A stretch of DNA of 64,000 bases from CAMXAS01 sp964442435 (GTDB lineage Bacteria; Bacteroidota; Bacteroidia; Bacteroidales; P3), in contig CAYTZG010000004.1 of NCBI GenBank assembly GCA_964442435.1, positions 60,068-124,067 on the forward strand. The letters are read 5' to 3'. The position numbers and the translations under genes are program-made. A model generated the notes under the pieces. It was given only the letters and a program-made list of their open reading frames with translations, made no database searches and was not told the origin of the DNA. Below, piece after piece: positions 23,881 through 32,816 of the stretch (its first letter is position 1; each line of letters begins with the position of its first letter).

Positions 23881-24774
23881 ATGGACCAAGCAACTAAAGC
23901 GCAGAATTGGAAGATCAAGCTCGGTTTGGCCGAGATGCTGAAGAACGGCGTCATCATGGACGTCACGAATCCCGAACAGGCCAAGATTGCCGAAGACGCC
24001 GGCGCCATCGCCGTCATGGCTTTGGAGCGCGTGCCTTCCGATATCCGTGCCCAAGGGGGTGTAGCGCGTATGAGCGACCCGAAAATGATTAAGGAAATCA
24101 AGGCTTGTGTCAGCATTCCCGTCATGGCCAAATGCCGCATCGGCCACTTCGCCGAAGCGCAGATTCTCGAATCCTTGGGCATCGACTTCATCGACGAGAG
24201 CGAGGTTCTGACCCCGGCCGACGAGGACTTCCACATCTACAAACACGATTTCAAGATTCCGTTCGTCTGCGGTTGCCGCAATCTGGGCGAGGCCCTGCGC
24301 CGCATCGGCGAAGGCGCCGCGCTGATCCGCACGAAAGGTGAAGCCGGTACCGGCAATATCGTGGAGGCCGTTCGCCATATGCGCGCGCTGATGCAGGGCA
24401 TCCGCCGTCTGCAAGTGTTGCCGAAAGAAGAATTGATGACGGAAGCCAAGAACCTGCAGGCGCCGTACGAACTCGTATGCGAGGTAGCCGAAACCGGCAA
24501 ACTGCCCGTGCCCAACTTCTCCGCGGGCGGCGTGGCCACGCCGGCCGATGCGGCGCTGATGCGTCAGATGGGTGCCGAATCCGTATTCGTAGGTTCCGGT
24601 ATCTTCAAGTCGAGCAACCCCGCCAAGGTGGCCAAAGCGATTGTGGAAGCCACGACGCACTACAACGACCCCGACAAATTGGCCGTATTGTCCGAAGACC
24701 TGGGTGAACCCATGCACGGCATCGACGTACGCCAGTTGGATGAGAAACAATTATTCGCCACGAGAGGTTGGTAA
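23881..24774 (+). CDS. pdxS: Pyridoxal 5'-phosphate synthase, lyase subunit
   Basis: 297 residues, full length and highly conserved. PdxS joins ribose-5-phosphate, glyceraldehyde-3-phosphate and ammonia from PdxT into PLP on a (beta/alpha)8 barrel forming a dodecamer. Landmarks are LAEMLKNGVIMDV (residues ~18-30), IAVMALERVPSDIR (the Lys-bearing strand set follows), MAKCRIGHFAEAQ, IDFIDESEVLTPAD and GAALIRTKGEAGTGNIVEA. It is followed 35 bases later by pdxT. The route is deoxyxylulose-independent. Confidence 0.97.
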   Translation: MDQATKAQNWKIKLGLAEMLKNGVIMDVTNPEQAKIAEDAGAIAVMALERVPSDIRAQGGVARMSDPKMIKEIKACVSIPVMAKCRIGHFAEAQILESLGIDFIDESEVLTPADEDFHIYKHDFKIPFVCGCRNLGEALRRIGEGAALIRTKGEAGTGNIVEAVRHMRALMQGIRRLQVLPKEELMTEAKNLQAPYELVCEVAETGKLPVPNFSAGGVATPADAALMRQMGAESVFVGSGIFKSSNPAKVAKAIVEATTHYNDPDKLAVLSEDLGEPMHGIDVRQLDEKQLFATRGW

Positions 24775-24809
24775 GACCTCCGTTTTTAGGTTCAGCTACG
24801 GGAAAGAAG

Positions 24810-25376
24810 ATGAGAACGATCGGTGTTTTGGGCATTCAAGGTGCCATTGAAGAACACGTCCGCATGGTGCAGTCCCTGGGGCATGAAGCCCTTTGGGTCA
24901 AAGACGAGGCGACGCTCGACCGTGTGGAAGGCCTGATTTTGCCCGGCGGCGAAAGCACGAGCATGGGCAAGCAATTGGAATGGTTCCACCTTCTTTCTCC
25001 GCTGCGCCGCAAGATTACGGAACGCAAGCTGCCCGTTTTCGGCACCTGCGCCGGCATGATCCTGCTGGCCAAGGACATCGAAAACAGCGACCAGTTGCGC
25101 ATCGGCGCGATGGACATCAAGGTGAAACGCAACGCCTACGGTTCGCAAATCAACAGTTTCGTGACCGACATCGACGTCAAGGGCATCGACCATCAGGTGC
25201 CGGCCGTTTTCATCCGCGCCCCGCGCATCGAATGCGCCTCGCCGGAAGTGGAGACGCTGGCCGTGTACGACGGTCATCCCATTTTCGTAAGACAAGGCCA
25301 TATGTGGGCGGCCAGTTTCCACCCCGAATTGACCGACAGCGCCGACATTCACGCGCTCTTTATCCAATCCATCTAA
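24810..25376 (+). CDS. pdxT: Pyridoxal 5'-phosphate synthase, glutaminase subunit
   Basis: 188 residues starting MRTIGVLGIQGAIEEHVRM; the open frame extends upstream but the family begins here. It is a class I glutamine amidotransferase: GLILPGGESTSMGK, nucleophile Cys in VFGTCAGMILLA, and His/Glu in SFHPEL near the end. It supplies ammonia to PdxS through a channel in the assembled complex. It is followed by nusB 6 bases later. Confidence 0.96.
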   Translation: MRTIGVLGIQGAIEEHVRMVQSLGHEALWVKDEATLDRVEGLILPGGESTSMGKQLEWFHLLSPLRRKITERKLPVFGTCAGMILLAKDIENSDQLRIGAMDIKVKRNAYGSQINSFVTDIDVKGIDHQVPAVFIRAPRIECASPEVETLAVYDGHPIFVRQGHMWAASFHPELTDSADIHALFIQSI

Positions 25377-25382
25377 ATCGGT

Positions 25383-26327
25383 ATGTTCAACAGACGTTTC
25401 ATACGGGAAAAAGTCATCCAGTCGCTCTATGCGTTTTATCAGGGCGGCACGGAAAACGGACGGGTCTGTGAAAAGAACATGCTGTTTCACCTGCAACAGA
25501 TTTACGAGCTTTACATCTACCATCTCGCCTGCCTGAACGCCTTGGCCGACTATTTCCACGAACGCGCGGAACTGGCCCGCAAGCAGTTCATCCCGATGCC
25601 CGATGCGTTGACGCCCGTCGATTTATCGCAGAACGAAGTCATCCGGCAAATAGCCGCCTGCCCGCGCTTCACGCTCCCCAACGAAGCGTTCAAGTTCAAC
25701 TGGAGCCAACAGGAAAGCCTGTTCAAGACGCTTTACGACGAGGTGCTGGCCGCGCCCTTCTACCAAGAATACGTCGCCGCCCCCCGTTCGTTTGAAAACG
25801 ACCGCACGTTCTTACAGAAACTCTATAAGAAGAAAGTCGTGCCCAATGCCGTTTTCCGCTCGCTCTGCGACGACCGTTCGATTATCTGGGCGGCCGACTA
25901 CGACAGCGTGGCCTATTGGGTCTATGCTTCCATCAAGGAAGCCGAAGCCGGCGACGACAGCTGGATTCCCGACAACTTCGCCCGCACGGGCGAGGACGAA
26001 AGCGCGGAAATCACGTTCGGCAAACAGCTGTTGGAAAAGACGTTGCTGCACGGCAGCGAATACGAACCCCTGATTGTGGAACAGACCGAGAACTGGGAGG
26101 CCGACCGCATCGCCGTCATGGAGCTCATCATCCTCAAGACGGCCGTGGCCGAATTCGTCAACTTCCCGTCCATCCCGCTCAAAGTGACGCTCAACGAATA
26201 CATCGAGATTTCGAAACGCTTTTGTTCCGAAAAAAGTCGTATATTTGTCAATGGGTTGCTGCACAAATTAAGTGCGGAACTCCAAAGCCGCCATATGATT
26301 AAAAAGACCGGGCGCGGTCTGATATAA
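25383..26327 (+). CDS. nusB: Transcription antitermination factor NusB, long Bacteroidota form
   Basis: 314 residues, about twice the E. coli length, as usual in Bacteroidota: an N-terminal helical half (MFNRRFIREKVIQSLYAFYQ) and a C-terminal half holding the better conserved NusB core (NWEADRIAVMELIILKTAVAE, then FPSIPLKVTLNEYIEISKRF). NusB binds boxA RNA with S10 to prevent termination in rRNA operons. It lies between pdxT and yajC in one rightward run. Confidence 0.93.
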   Translation: MFNRRFIREKVIQSLYAFYQGGTENGRVCEKNMLFHLQQIYELYIYHLACLNALADYFHERAELARKQFIPMPDALTPVDLSQNEVIRQIAACPRFTLPNEAFKFNWSQQESLFKTLYDEVLAAPFYQEYVAAPRSFENDRTFLQKLYKKKVVPNAVFRSLCDDRSIIWAADYDSVAYWVYASIKEAEAGDDSWIPDNFARTGEDESAEITFGKQLLEKTLLHGSEYEPLIVEQTENWEADRIAVMELIILKTAVAEFVNFPSIPLKVTLNEYIEISKRFCSEKSRIFVNGLLHKLSAELQSRHMIKKTGRGLI

Positions 26328-26366
26328 GGCGGCACCACTGATTTATAAACCCTAAAACTCCTTATC

Positions 26367-26690
26367 ATGAACCTTTCCACGATTTTACTGCAAGCGGCGG
26401 CCGCGCCGAAAGCGGGCTTATGGCAGAACCTTTTCCTGATTCTGATCATCATCGTCATCTTCTATTTCTTCCTGATCCGTCCGCAGATGAAACGGAACAA
26501 AGAACAACAGCAGTTCCGCAACAGTCTGCAAAAAGGTCAGAAAGTGGTGACGATTGGCGGTCTGCACGGCCGTATCGCCGAAATTCAAGACAACACGGTA
26601 ACGTTGGATGTCGATAACGTCAAGATGAAATTCGAGAAATCGGCCATCGCTTCCAGCATCAACGACCAGCTGAATACGGAGACCAAATAA
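26367..26690 (+). CDS. yajC: Sec translocon accessory protein YajC
   Basis: 107 residues with one membrane helix about residues 18-37 (LWQNLFLILIIIVIFYFFL), then the YajC signature LIRPQMKRNKEQQQF and a small beta domain (KGQKVVTIGGLHGRIAEI). YajC associates with SecDF and SecYEG in the inner membrane. It is 39 bases after nusB and 10 before coaE. In many Bacteroidota a YbbR-domain gene lies between yajC and coaE; it is absent here. Confidence 0.94.
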   Translation: MNLSTILLQAAAAPKAGLWQNLFLILIIIVIFYFFLIRPQMKRNKEQQQFRNSLQKGQKVVTIGGLHGRIAEIQDNTVTLDVDNVKMKFEKSAIASSINDQLNTETK

Positions 26691-26700
26691 ATAGACCTTT

Positions 26701-27318
26701 GTGATACGCGTAGGCCTGACCGGCGGTATCGGAAGCGGCAAAAGTACGGTAGCCCGTATTTTTGCCGCTTTAGGTATTCCCGTGTACGGCGCCGACACGG
26801 CCTCCAAACGGATTTTGGCGCGCGCGGACGTGCGGGCGCAAGTCTTATCCCTGTTTCCGGAGATTGAAGCCGCTCCGGATTTCTCCCCCGATTCTTTCCT
26901 TGCTTTCACACGCGCTTTGGCGCGTATCGTATTTCCTGAGCCTGAACGGCTCGCGGCCTTGAACGGCCTGCTGCACCCGTTGGTATTCGCCGACTGCGAC
27001 GCCTGGCTGGAGAAACAGGCGCAAGGCGACGGCACGGCCAACCGCCGCCCGCCCTATGCGGTGGTGGAAGCGGCCATATTGCTGGAAAGCGGCCTCTACA
27101 AACGGATGGACCGTATCATCAGTGTGGAATGCCCCGTTGAGATTCAGATTCAACGCGCCTGCCGGCGGGACGGGGCAACGGCAGATATGGTAAAGGCGCG
27201 GCTCGCACGCCAATGGTCGGCCGAACAACGGCGGCCTTATGCCGACTTCGTGATAGAAAACGACGGACGGCAAAGCGTATTGGCGGCCGTTCTCGCTATC
27301 GACCGCCAATTACACTAA
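26701..27318 (+). CDS. coaE: Dephospho-CoA kinase
   Basis: 205 residues from a GTG start (VIRVGLTGGIGSGKST read as Met first). The P-loop GGIGSGKS is at residues ~9-16, followed by PVYGADTASKRI (substrate site), HPLVFADCDAW and ESGLYKRMDRIISVECP. It phosphorylates dephospho-CoA in the last step of CoA synthesis. It is the last gene of the rightward run and converges on the glycogen gene, with 7 bases between the stops. Confidence 0.94.
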   Translation: MIRVGLTGGIGSGKSTVARIFAALGIPVYGADTASKRILARADVRAQVLSLFPEIEAAPDFSPDSFLAFTRALARIVFPEPERLAALNGLLHPLVFADCDAWLEKQAQGDGTANRRPPYAVVEAAILLESGLYKRMDRIISVECPVEIQIQRACRRDGATADMVKARLARQWSAEQRRPYADFVIENDGRQSVLAAVLAIDRQLH

Positions 27319-27325
27319 GCTTTCT

Positions 27326-30300
27326 TTAAAACCATTTGACCAGACGGATGTCCTGGCGGTGTACCAGGCCCGGGTGCTTGGGATAGATGCGGAACGCATA
27401 ATCGTACACGCCGGACACATCCACGGGCCAAACGCCGGTATAGTTCACTTCGTCCGGATTGTCGAAACGCGCGTCGGTAGGCGTCAGTTCCTGCGTAAAC
27501 AGAATCTTCCGCACCACATCGTTTTCCTTGCTGCCGAAAATCACTTCCACGCCGATGTCTTCGGGCTTGAGGCCGCCCAAATCCAGACGGATGCCGAAGT
27601 TGGCGTCTTCGCCCAAGGCCAGCGGACCCTGTGAGGTTTCAGGCAGCTGCACGTCCACGCAACGCACGCCATCCCAACGGTTGATGACATTGAGCCGCCA
27701 CAGCGCCAACGCCGACGCCTCCCGGTAATGGTCGGCCGACAACCGGTGGCTGCGTTCGGCCAAGGCATGGTAATACTGTTTGTAATAATCGTCCAACTGA
27801 CGGCGCATCGTGAAATGCGGCGCGATTTGGGCGATGTTGTTCTTGATGTACTGTATCCAACGCGGGCTCATGGCACCGTTTTCGGCATAGTAGGCCGGCA
27901 CGATTTCGTTTTCGATAAGGTCGTAAATCGTTTCGGCATCGAGCTGGTTCTGATAAACGGGGTTCTCGTAGGTCTGTTCCTCCTTCAACGCCCAACCGGC
28001 GCCGGGACGGTAACCTTCCGCCCACCAGCCGTCCAACACGCTCAGGTTCAGCACACCGTTCATGATGGCTTTCTCGCCGCTCGTACCGGAGGCTTCCAAC
28101 GGACGCGTCGGCGTATTGATCCATACGTCCACGCCCTGTACGAGATAGCGGGCCACGTCGATGTCGTAGTTCTCGATGAAGATGATTTTGCCACGGAACT
28201 CCGGACGGCGCGATACCTCTATAATCTGCTTGATCAAATCCTGACCCGCCTTATCGGCCGGATGCGCCTTGCCCGCGAAGATGAACTGCACGGGACGCCC
28301 TGTCTGCCCTACGATTTTGGCCAAACGGTCGAGGTTGCTCAACAGCAGGTAAGCCCGTTTATAGGTGGCGAAACGACGCGCGAAACCGAACGTCAGGGCC
28401 GACGGGTCGAGCGAAGACAGCACCTTGACCATTTCCTGAGGCGTGTCGCCGCGCGAAGGCATCTCGGCCTGCAGACGTTCCTTGACGAAGGCGATGAGAC
28501 GGGCGCGCAGTTGCGTCCGAACCCGCCATACTTCCTCGTCCGGCACGTTTTGGATATGCGCCCAGCAATCGGCATTGGAGACGTCCTTGCCGAAATCCGC
28601 GCCGAAATGCTTTTCGTAAAGCTGTTGCCAAAGCGGATGCGCCCACGTGCGGTAGTGAACGCCGTTGGTCACATAACCTATGTTTTCCAGTTCTTCAGGA
28701 TAATAGCCCGGATACATGGGCGCGAAGATTTCGCGGCTTACCCGACCGTGAATCCGGCTCACGCCGTTGATTTCCTCCGAAAGATTGGCGGCCAGGAAAC
28801 TCATCGAGAACTTGTCGCCCGCGCTTTCGTCGTCTTTCTGCCCCAAGGCCATGAACTGTTCCCATTCGATTTTGAGACGTCCCGGGAAAGACGACATATA
28901 GGTACGCATGATGTCTTCCGAGAACGCATCGTGACCGGCCGGCACCGGCGTATGGGTGGTGAAGAGCGTGGCCGAACGCACGAGTTCTTCGGCCTGCAGG
29001 AACGGCAGGTTTTCGTCTTCGACATATTCCCGCAACCGTTCCAGCCCCATAAACGCGCCGTGGCCTTCGTTGCAGTGGTAAACCTCCGGATGCAGACCCA
29101 TGCAGCGCAATACGCGCACGCCGCCCACACCGAGCAACAGTTCCTGTTTGAAACGGTTTTCCCAATCGCCGCCGTACAGCTGGTGCGTGATGCTGCGGTC
29201 GGCCGGCGTGTTTTCCTCTATGTCGGTATCCAACAGATAGAGCGGCACGCGCCCTACGTTCACCAACCATAATTTGGCGGTCAACTGCCGTCCCGGCAAC
29301 GAAATCTGCACGGTTTTCCACAAGCCGTCTTCATCGCGTACCGGCAGAATCGGCAACTTGGAGAAGGCCTGCGGGATGTAATCGGCCTGCTGTTCGCCAA
29401 ATGCGTTGAGCCGCTGTTGGAAATAGCCGTAACGGTAGAGCAAACCGATGCCCACCATATCGACGTTCTTGTCGCTGGCCGATTTGAGATAGTCGCCGGC
29501 CAAAATGCCCAAACCGCCCGAATAAATCTTCAGGCTTTCGTGCAAACCGAACTCCATGGAGAAATACGCCACCTTGGGGCCCGTCTTATGCGCCCCCTCG
29601 GCCATATAGGCTTCGAAATCCGCATACACCTTGGCCAATCGCGCCATAAAATCCGTATCGGCCATAAGCGCCTTGATACGCTGGGCGGAAAGGCCGTCCA
29701 ACAAGGCCACCGGATTGTGGCCGCAGGCTTCCCAATGGCCGGGATCCACCGACTCGAACAGCGCCGTGCCTTCCGGTTGCCACGACCACCAGAGGTTCTC
29801 AGCCAAGCGTTCCAAAGCCGACAGGGCTTCGGGCAACACGCCGCGTATCATGAGCTTGCGCCATTGCGGCAGAATGGGACGCACCGCCGAGAGTTTCTGC
29901 AACGTAAACGGCAGTTCCTTGTTCAACAGCGTGGCGTCTTTATTCCATTTGTCGGCGGCCATGTCGTAGGCCGTCGCGTATTCTTCCACCAAATTCTGCC
30001 ACAAGGCCTGACGCGAAACCGCATAGGCCTGCTTGCGGCATACGGCCATATCGGCGGCCGACAGGGCCGTCCAACGGCAGAGTTGCTCCACCATCCGCGC
30101 CACGACGTCCGGGTCGTTGCTGTCGTTTCTATCCACTACCACAACACCCTGCTGGGCCTCGCGCACGCTTTCCTGTACCCAAAGCCCGAAACCGGCCACG
30201 GAGGTGGTCATCGTGGGCAAAGAGAAGGCCGCGCTCTCCAAGGGCGTGTAGCCCCACGGTTCGTAATAGGACGGGAACACCGAAGCGTCGAAGCCGGTCA

Positions 30301-31576
30301 GAAAATCGTAATAAGACAGGTTGAAGATACCGTCGGTGCCATCCAAATAGCAAGGCACGAAAATCACCTTGACCTTGTCTTCGGTCCGGTTATGCAAATC
30401 GTCCAGACGGAGGCGGTTCAACACCGGGTCATGCTCGCTGTCGCTCAGATAATGCGTGCTGAAATCGTCGGTATGCGCCTCGCCCACGGCGATGCCTTCC
30501 TGTTGCAGACGCTGCCGCAAATCCTCGCGGGCGCCGGCATGGCCGGAGGGCACGGCGATAAACGCGATGACCTGACGGTTCAGGTCAGGGCGGCGGTTGA
30601 GCTGCGCCAAAGCGTCGATATAGAGGTCGATGCCCTTGTTCTTGAATTCGTAACGGCCGCTGTTGAGTACGAAGAACGCATCTTCCGACACCGGCACGTT
30701 CAACAAGGCCTCGCTTACGCGGCGCAGCACCTGACGGGCTTCCCGCCGCTTGGTTTCATAGGCCTCGCCCTGCGGCACGAAACGGTCTTCAAAGCCGTTG
30801 GGCGTTACCTTATCGACGCCCTTGCCGAAGAACTGCAGGCATTCGCGGTCGGTGATGCGGCTCACGGTCGTGAACGCGTCGGCATGGAGGGCCGACAGTT
30901 TCTCCATCGAGAATTTGGCGCGGACGCCGAACTTATGCGACAACTCCTCGCCGTTATACGTCTGCAACGCGCCGTAGAGCGGTAGCGCGTTGCCCGCGAT
31001 GCAACGGCCCAAGACGGTGGCGTGCGTCGTAAAGACGGTGGCCACGGCCGGCACCTGTTTCTTGAGGTAGAGCACGCCGGAGCCCGTCATCCATTCATGG
31101 AAATGGGCATAGACCTTTTCCTGCGGGAAGACCGTATAGTTGTAGAACGTTTCCACGACACGCGCGGCGGCGTAGCCGAACAGCACCGGTTCGATATAAT
31201 CCCATTGGCCGGACAGCGAATCCAACTGAAAATCGTTCCAAAAATCGGACAGAATCGCGTCTTTACGGGCGATGAGCGACATAAAATCGACGAGTACGAC
31301 CACCGGCTTGCCCTCGGTGTTCCAACGGCCGACACGGAACGAAACGCCCTGGCTTTCGGCATAGGCGCGCCACCCCTCATACAATTTCTTGTCTTCGATG
31401 AACTCGCGGTTATCGCGGTCTTTCCACACATCGGGGCCTATCAGGAAATAGCGGTCGCCGAACATCCGCTGCATACTGCCGACCTTCGTCGATATAACAG
31501 TATATATACCACCCACCTTGTTGCAGACTTCCCAGGAAGTCTCGAACAAATAACTGTCTGCTTTCTTTGTCATCAT
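27326..31576 (-). CDS. Glycogen synthase (GT3-type) fused to alpha-glucan phosphorylase (GT35)
   Basis: 1416 residues. Residues 1 to ~545 resemble the eukaryote-type GT3 glycogen synthase: ETSWEVCNKVGGIYTV near the start, NKGIDLYIDAL, and the catalytic E-x7-E pair in YEPWGYTPLESAAF. Residues ~560-1416 are a phosphorylase: LAENLWWSWQPEGTALFE, FSMEFGLHESLKIYSGGLG, CNEGHGAFMGLER, GFARRFATYKRAYLL, and the PLP lysine in EASGTSGEKAIMNGVLN near residue 1166. One protein thus carries chain-building and phosphorolytic domains. It is the last gene of the glycogen run; a second ATG directly follows the first. Confidence 0.93.
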   Translation of the reverse strand: MMTKKADSYLFETSWEVCNKVGGIYTVISTKVGSMQRMFGDRYFLIGPDVWKDRDNREFIEDKKLYEGWRAYAESQGVSFRVGRWNTEGKPVVVLVDFMSLIARKDAILSDFWNDFQLDSLSGQWDYIEPVLFGYAAARVVETFYNYTVFPQEKVYAHFHEWMTGSGVLYLKKQVPAVATVFTTHATVLGRCIAGNALPLYGALQTYNGEELSHKFGVRAKFSMEKLSALHADAFTTVSRITDRECLQFFGKGVDKVTPNGFEDRFVPQGEAYETKRREARQVLRRVSEALLNVPVSEDAFFVLNSGRYEFKNKGIDLYIDALAQLNRRPDLNRQVIAFIAVPSGHAGAREDLRQRLQQEGIAVGEAHTDDFSTHYLSDSEHDPVLNRLRLDDLHNRTEDKVKVIFVPCYLDGTDGIFNLSYYDFLTGFDASVFPSYYEPWGYTPLESAAFSLPTMTTSVAGFGLWVQESVREAQQGVVVVDRNDSNDPDVVARMVEQLCRWTALSAADMAVCRKQAYAVSRQALWQNLVEEYATAYDMAADKWNKDATLLNKELPFTLQKLSAVRPILPQWRKLMIRGVLPEALSALERLAENLWWSWQPEGTALFESVDPGHWEACGHNPVALLDGLSAQRIKALMADTDFMARLAKVYADFEAYMAEGAHKTGPKVAYFSMEFGLHESLKIYSGGLGILAGDYLKSASDKNVDMVGIGLLYRYGYFQQRLNAFGEQQADYIPQAFSKLPILPVRDEDGLWKTVQISLPGRQLTAKLWLVNVGRVPLYLLDTDIEENTPADRSITHQLYGGDWENRFKQELLLGVGGVRVLRCMGLHPEVYHCNEGHGAFMGLERLREYVEDENLPFLQAEELVRSATLFTTHTPVPAGHDAFSEDIMRTYMSSFPGRLKIEWEQFMALGQKDDESAGDKFSMSFLAANLSEEINGVSRIHGRVSREIFAPMYPGYYPEELENIGYVTNGVHYRTWAHPLWQQLYEKHFGADFGKDVSNADCWAHIQNVPDEEVWRVRTQLRARLIAFVKERLQAEMPSRGDTPQEMVKVLSSLDPSALTFGFARRFATYKRAYLLLSNLDRLAKIVGQTGRPVQFIFAGKAHPADKAGQDLIKQIIEVSRRPEFRGKIIFIENYDIDVARYLVQGVDVWINTPTRPLEASGTSGEKAIMNGVLNLSVLDGWWAEGYRPGAGWALKEEQTYENPVYQNQLDAETIYDLIENEIVPAYYAENGAMSPRWIQYIKNNIAQIAPHFTMRRQLDDYYKQYYHALAERSHRLSADHYREASALALWRLNVINRWDGVRCVDVQLPETSQGPLALGEDANFGIRLDLGGLKPEDIGVEVIFGSKENDVVRKILFTQELTPTDARFDNPDEVNYTGVWPVDVSGVYDYAFRIYPKHPGLVHRQDIRLVKWF

Positions 31577-31603
31577 AAATACTTGCTATGCTTGTTTAAT
31601 GCT

Positions 31604-32779
31604 TTAATCCAGTCCGAGACGCTGCGAGAGGTCGGACAAAACGTTCATGTAATTGATATAGCCGTCGTAAGGGCTGTCGTAGGGCCGCAGGTAACGCGGC
31701 GAAGGCGTGTCGGAAAACCATTTCGTACTCATGAAATGCAGATGGTCGGAACCCGTCAGATACATGAAGTCCTTGATGATTTCCTTGTCTTTGGTCTTTT
31801 CGACGGCCGCCCACATCCGTTTCAGGTTGGCCACGGCGTCACGCTGCATATCGTTGCCGTAGCAGGCCGTCAGGTCGCGTTCCTCGTCCACGCACGAAAT
31901 GGGCGTGGGCACGTGCAAATCGCCCACGGGCGTCTGTTTGCAGAGTTGCGAAGGCGTGACGAACGCATAGTCCTTGCGCTGCGCCACTTGGTCGATGAGC
32001 GCGGAGAAGAACGCGAAGATGCCGCTTTCCTCCGGCTGGAACTCGCCCAATACGGCATAGTCGATGCAGAGCACGATTTGCGTGTCGCCGGCTTCGGCAT
32101 CCACGGCCTGCAGGAACTTCTCAACGGTATAGGGCCACTGGTCCCAATTCCGGTCGGAGAAACGCAGCGAAAGGTTTTCGCTCAACGCCGGGTCGCGCAA
32201 CAACAGCGGCAGGCCCGTTTCGGGATGGGCGTAGAGATAATGCGGGCTCTTCCAACCCAAGATATGGCGCGCGCCTTCGGCCACCATGCCCTTGAACTTC
32301 ATTTCGGTAGCCCATTGGCCGATTTCATCGCTATATATCAAATCGGTGTTCAACAGCACCGACGGCGTTTTCTTGAAAACTGCCCGCAATTTCTTGCGTT
32401 GCGCCTCCACCTGCGAGCAGAAGAAATTACGCGAAATCAACGAGCCCAATGAGCAGGAATAGGGTTCGGCCAAAAATTCGACTTCCTTATGGGCGGCCAA
32501 GGCTTGGAAATCGCCCAGCAATTCGGGCGCATACCACTGCATCTGATCCATGGCCGTACCCGAAAACGCGAACGAGAACGCAAACCGCTTGGGATAACGC
32601 GCCAAGGCGTCTTTCATCAAGGCGTTGGCCTTGTTGTAGGACTGCTCGGCAAAACGCTTCAGCGCGTACTTATTCTGATAGTCATCGTAATAGTCGTGAT
32701 TCTCGCCTATGTCGAAAAAACGGTATTTCCGCAAGCGGAACGGCTGATGTACTTTAAATATTAAGGTTATCTTTTTCAT
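31604..32779 (-). CDS. Glycoside hydrolase family 57 (alpha-amylase-like)
   Basis: 391 residues beginning ITLIFKVHQPFRLRKYRFF, where the HQP of GH57 region 1 is clear. DLIYSDEIGQWATEMKFKG precedes the probable nucleophile region, and CIDYAVLGEFQPEESGIFAF corresponds to the region with the catalytic Asp; relatives I know read DYETFGEHQ there. The enzyme probably cleaves alpha-1,4-glucans in the cytoplasm (no signal peptide). It is 37 bases downstream of a GT4 gene and 27 upstream of the synthase-phosphorylase fusion. Confidence 0.9.
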   Translation of the reverse strand: MKKITLIFKVHQPFRLRKYRFFDIGENHDYYDDYQNKYALKRFAEQSYNKANALMKDALARYPKRFAFSFAFSGTAMDQMQWYAPELLGDFQALAAHKEVEFLAEPYSCSLGSLISRNFFCSQVEAQRKKLRAVFKKTPSVLLNTDLIYSDEIGQWATEMKFKGMVAEGARHILGWKSPHYLYAHPETGLPLLLRDPALSENLSLRFSDRNWDQWPYTVEKFLQAVDAEAGDTQIVLCIDYAVLGEFQPEESGIFAFFSALIDQVAQRKDYAFVTPSQLCKQTPVGDLHVPTPISCVDEERDLTACYGNDMQRDAVANLKRMWAAVEKTKDKEIIKDFMYLTGSDHLHFMSTKWFSDTPSPRYLRPYDSPYDGYINYMNVLSDLSQRLGLD

Positions 32780-32816
32780 AACTTTCTCTTTTATCTTGTC
32801 TTAATGTTGAACCGGA

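Noticed and set aside
23881..23907. A known vitamin B6 riboswitch or T-box upstream of pdxS
   Set aside because: I recognise no described riboswitch class in the leader; it is reported only as a candidate structure.
25483..25498. A parS-like sequence, TGTTTCACCTGCAACA, matching 14 of 16 positions of the usual parS, about 2.2 kb from parA
   Set aside because: It breaks the palindrome (C for G in the central CACGTG, C for A further on) and encodes conserved-looking nusB residues (LFHLQ). A ParB ChIP peak here would revive it.
27728..30985. Two long plus-strand frames opposite the synthase-phosphorylase gene
   Set aside because: Both mirror the coding frame of a well-conserved enzyme and have Arg/His/Gln-rich products with no recognisable domain.
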